From Gemmatimonadales bacterium (lineage in GTDB: Bacteria; Gemmatimonadota; Gemmatimonadetes; Gemmatimonadales; GWC2-71-9): a DNA stretch of 15,520 nucleotides. The notes beneath the pieces were generated by a model, which ran no database searches, had not been told where the DNA came from, and saw only the letters and a list, made by a program, of their open reading frames with translations. This document shows positions 12,934 through 15,520 of the stretch, one piece after another. Every line of letters begins with the position of its first letter. Positions within the stretch are counted from its first letter, which is position 1. The DNA lies in assembly GCA_013813675.1 (NCBI GenBank), contig JACCRH010000022.1:1-15520 (forward strand). Direction: 5' to 3'. The position numbers and the translations under genes were made by a program.

Positions 12934-14299
12934 GACGGGCCCGCCCACGCCCCCGTGGCCGGAGAAGGCGGTGCGCCAGGCGCTCGGGGTCGCCGGTGGG
13001 GGGAACGGCAGGACGTTCGCCGGGATCTCGACCGACACCCGGTCCATTGTGCCGGGCGCGCTGTTCGTGGCGCTCAGCGGGGAACGATTCGACGCTCACG
13101 AGTTTCTGCCCGCCGCCGCCGCCGCGGGGGCGGTGGCCGCGGTGGTTCGAGTCGGCACGCCACCGGTTGCCGGGCTGTCGCTGCTGGAGGTGCCCGACAC
13201 GCTGCGGGCGTTCGGGTCCTTGGCCCGCGCACGGCGGGGGACGATTCCCGGACCGGTGGTCGCCGTCACCGGCACGAACGGAAAGACCAGCACCAAAGAG
13301 ATGCTCGCGGCCGCGATGGGCACCCGCTACGACACCTACGCCACGCGCGCCAACCTCAACAACCTGGTCGGGGTCCCGCTCACGATTCTGGAGGCGCCCG
13401 AAGGCACCGAGGCGCTGGTGGTCGAGGCGGGAGCCAACCTTCCCGGTGAGATCGCGCGATACCGCGAGATCATCGTGCCGGGGGTAGTGGTGATCACCAA
13501 CGCGGTTGCCGGGCACCTCGAAGGCTTCGGCTCACTCGCCCGGGTGATGGAGGAGAAGCTTTCCCTTACGGACGGTGCCGATCTGGCCGTGGTGGGAGTG
13601 GATCCGCCGGTGCTCGCGGCCGGCGCACGACGGCGGGCGCACCGGGTGCGCACGGCCGCGCTCGAGGGCGCCGACCTCGTACCCGATCGAGTGGTGCTCG
13701 GTCCGGACGCCCGGCCGGCGCTCACCATCGGTGGGATCGAGTTCACCCTCGCGGCCCGCGGGCTGCATCAGGCGGACAATGCCATGCGGGTGTGGGCCGT
13801 GGCCGAGGAGCTGGGGCTCGAGCTGCGGGCCGTGGCGGACGCGCTGGAGCGGTTCACCCTTCCCGGCGGGAGGGGCGAGCTGCTCCAGGTGGGCGACCTC
13901 ACGATTCTCAACGACTGCTACAACGCCAACCCACAATCGTTCCGCGCGGTGATGGCTACGTCGAGGAGCCTGCGGCAGGGGCGCCGTCTGGTCTTCGTGG
14001 CGGGGACGATGCGGGAGTTGGGCCCGGATTCCCCGGAGCTCCACGCGCAAGTGGCGGGGGAATTGGTGGACCTGAATCCTGATCTGCTGGCGGCGGTGGG
14101 GGACTTCGTGCCCGCGCTGGAATCCTACGGGTCCCGCCTCGGGGAGCGCCTGGTCACCGCGGCCGATCCCCTGGCGCTCGTTCCGCTGCTGGTGGATCGG
14201 CTGCGGGGCGACGAGGTCGTGGTGCTGAAGGCATCCCGTGGGGTGGCGCTCGAACGTATACTTCCGGCGCTCACCGCTCGCGCCAATTCTCTCGGCTGA
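12920..14299 (+). CDS. murF: UDP-MurNAc-tripeptide:D-Ala-D-Ala ligase MurF
   Basis: A 459-residue cytoplasmic ligase that adds D-Ala-D-Ala to complete the pentapeptide precursor. The N-terminal UDP-binding domain contains GISTDTRSIVPGALFVAL (35-52). The ATP loop is AVTGTNGKTSTK (115-126). The MurF-specific NLNNLVGVP (145-153), ITNAVAGHLEGFGS (192-205) and EEKLSL (211-216, K213 the probable carbamylated lysine) follow. NDCYNANPQSF and GTMRELG mark the C-terminal domain. The start is GTG 12920 in a GTGA overlap with murE; the first dozen residues (KGEETGPPTPPWP) are repeat-derived and proline-rich, so a start slightly downstream is possible, but no better codon is obvious. Confidence 0.95.
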   Translation: MKGEETGPPTPPWPEKAVRQALGVAGGGNGRTFAGISTDTRSIVPGALFVALSGERFDAHEFLPAAAAAGAVAAVVRVGTPPVAGLSLLEVPDTLRAFGSLARARRGTIPGPVVAVTGTNGKTSTKEMLAAAMGTRYDTYATRANLNNLVGVPLTILEAPEGTEALVVEAGANLPGEIARYREIIVPGVVVITNAVAGHLEGFGSLARVMEEKLSLTDGADLAVVGVDPPVLAAGARRRAHRVRTAALEGADLVPDRVVLGPDARPALTIGGIEFTLAARGLHQADNAMRVWAVAEELGLELRAVADALERFTLPGGRGELLQVGDLTILNDCYNANPQSFRAVMATSRSLRQGRRLVFVAGTMRELGPDSPELHAQVAGELVDLNPDLLAAVGDFVPALESYGSRLGERLVTAADPLALVPLLVDRLRGDEVVVLKASRGVALERILPALTARANSLG

Positions 14300-14305
14300 G
14301 GACGG

Positions 14306-15433
14306 ATGTTCTATCATTGGCTCGCGCCGCTCGGCCAGACGTACATCATCTTCAATCTTTTCAACTACATCAGTTTCAGGGCCGCGGGAGCGACGGTGAC
14401 GGCGCTGCTGCTCGCCTTCGCCCTGGGACCGCCGGTGATCCGGCGGCTCCGGGCGCGCAAGGTGGGGCAGGTGATCCGGGCCGAGGGGCCGGCCAGTCAT
14501 CAGAGCAAGCGGGGGACGCCGACCATGGGCGGGCTCATCATCCTGCTCGCGACCATCGTCCCCACGCTGCTCTGGGCGCCCCTCACCAATCGGTTCGTGG
14601 TCGTCGCTATGCTGTCCATCCTCTGGATGGGGTGTATCGGGTTCGTCGACGACTACCTCAAGATCGTGCAGGGGAAGCCGCGGGGACTGGTGGCCAAATG
14701 GAAGCTCGCGGGGCAGGTGAGCTTCGGCGTGCTGCTGGGCCTCTTCCTCGCCTACAATCCGGTGGTGCCCACCGAGACGATCCCGGCCACCGCCACCACG
14801 CTGCCCTTCTTCAAGTACCTCGTGGTCAACTTCGCGCCGCTGCTGTACGTGCTCTTCGTGACCGTGGTGATCACCGGGAGCAGCAACGCCGTCAACCTCA
14901 CCGACGGGCTCGACGGGCTCGCGACCGGGCTCGCGGGAATCTCGGCGGCGGCGTTCGCCGGCTTCGCCTACCTGTTCGGGCGGACCGACGTGACGAGCTA
15001 TCTCAACCTGTTCTATCTTCCCGGCGCGGGCGAGCTCGCCATCTTCTGCGCCTCGCTCATGGGCGCGACCGTCGGCTTCCTCTGGTTCAACGCCCATCCG
15101 GCCCAGGTCTTCATGGGCGACACCGGGAGCCTCGCGATCGGCGGCGCGCTCGGCACCGTCGCCATCCTGCTGAAGGCCGAGTTCCTCCTGCTGCTCATCG
15201 GCGGGGTGTTCGCCGCGGAGGCGATCTCGGTGCTGCTTCAGACCGGCACCTACAAGTGGTACAAGCGCACCCGGGGGAAGGAATACGCCGATGCCCACCG
15301 CTTCTTCCGGATGGCGCCGCTGCACCATCACTTCGAAAAGCTGGGGTGGGCCGAGACCACCGTGGTGACCCGGTTCTACATTCTCGGCCTGCTCTGCGCG
15401 CTGGTGGCGCTCTCCACGCTGAAGGTGCGGTGA
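14306..15433 (+). CDS. mraY: Phospho-MurNAc-pentapeptide translocase MraY
   Basis: A 375-residue polytopic membrane enzyme that transfers phospho-MurNAc-pentapeptide from UDP to undecaprenyl phosphate, forming lipid I. About ten hydrophobic helices are visible. Signature sites are GTPTMGG (70-76), the catalytic-region DDYLK (115-119), NAVNLTDGLDGLA (194-206), GDTGSLAIGG (271-280) and MAPLHHHFEKLGW (336-348). The size is normal for the family. The ATG is six bases after the murF stop with a GAGGACGG ribosome-binding region overlapping it. The stop overlaps murD by GTGA. It receives the product of MurF, the preceding gene. Confidence 0.97.
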   Translation: MFYHWLAPLGQTYIIFNLFNYISFRAAGATVTALLLAFALGPPVIRRLRARKVGQVIRAEGPASHQSKRGTPTMGGLIILLATIVPTLLWAPLTNRFVVVAMLSILWMGCIGFVDDYLKIVQGKPRGLVAKWKLAGQVSFGVLLGLFLAYNPVVPTETIPATATTLPFFKYLVVNFAPLLYVLFVTVVITGSSNAVNLTDGLDGLATGLAGISAAAFAGFAYLFGRTDVTSYLNLFYLPGAGELAIFCASLMGATVGFLWFNAHPAQVFMGDTGSLAIGGALGTVAILLKAEFLLLLIGGVFAAEAISVLLQTGTYKWYKRTRGKEYADAHRFFRMAPLHHHFEKLGWAETTVVTRFYILGLLCALVALSTLKVR

Positions 15434-15520
15434 GCGTGGCCGGCATCCCGCTGCTGGAGGCCTGGCGCCACAGCGGCCGCGAGGTGGCGGTCGTCGGCCT
15501 CGGCAAGAGCGGGTTCGCCG
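15430..15520 (+). CDS. murD: UDP-MurNAc-L-Ala:D-Glu ligase MurD, N-terminal fragment (runs off the window)
   Basis: Only the first 30 codons are present, from a GTG at 15430 that overlaps the mraY stop. The translation reaches EVAVVGLGKSGFA, the Rossmann-type GLGxSG start found at the N-terminus of MurD, which adds D-glutamate to UDP-MurNAc-L-Ala. The position after mraY is the usual one for murD in dcw clusters. The ATP-binding and catalytic domains lie beyond the window, so the call relies on this motif and context. Confidence 0.85.
   Translation, partial: MSVAGIPLLEAWRHSGREVAVVGLGKSGFA

Noticed and set aside
13532..15331. 599-codon open frame on the minus strand
   Set aside because: Antisense to murF and mraY; the charged low-complexity translation mirrors hydrophobic mraY codons. 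No motif supports it.

Overview
The window is high-GC DNA in which every supported gene lies on the + strand, most of them overlapping or abutting. It looks like a bacterial chromosome. The combination of a compact chemosensory operon, TPR-rich secreted proteins, a small DUF3098-like membrane protein and a division/cell-wall (dcw) cluster is what I would expect from Gemmatimonadota or a neighbouring phylum. That placement is an inference from gene style and composition; there is no rRNA in the window to confirm it. MurE carries the DNPR motif of meso-diaminopimelate ligases, so the wall is probably of the m-DAP type.

Region 1 (1-4783) is a tightly coupled chemosensory operon. It runs from the end of a TPR protein through cheR, cheD, cheB, two divergent cheW genes and a second TPR protein. 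Most junctions are 4-base ATGA or GTGA stop/start overlaps. CheR and CheB methylate and demethylate receptors, CheB and CheD deamidate them, and CheW couples receptors to a CheA kinase. No cheA, cheY, receptor or flagellar gene is visible here; some probably lie upstream. The two TPR proteins bracketing the operon share a similar last repeat and may be operon-specific adaptors.

Region 2 (4786-8264) is mixed. It holds a membrane-anchored HELAH metallopeptidase, a 68-residue two-helix membrane protein, tRNA-Val(TAC), a secreted 614-residue TPR protein and tRNA-Asp(GTC). The short spacers contain palindromes, hairpins and a heptanucleotide-repeat element that no gene explains.

Region 3 (8265-15520) is the start of a dcw cluster in canonical order: rsmH, ftsL, ftsI (with a C-terminal PASTA domain), murE, murF, mraY and the first 30 codons of murD. 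mraZ, the usual first gene, is absent; tRNA-Asp and a hairpin sit in its place. The genes overlap or are spaced by a few bases, consistent with one transcript making and placing septal peptidoglycan.

The core genes are ordinary. The most unusual signals are the heptad repeats (GTGAANN type). They occur as an inverted pair at 7980-8061 and again at 12906-12933, where the repeat supplies both the murE stop and the murF start. The chemosensory cassette with TPR bookends is the best candidate for uncharacterised function.
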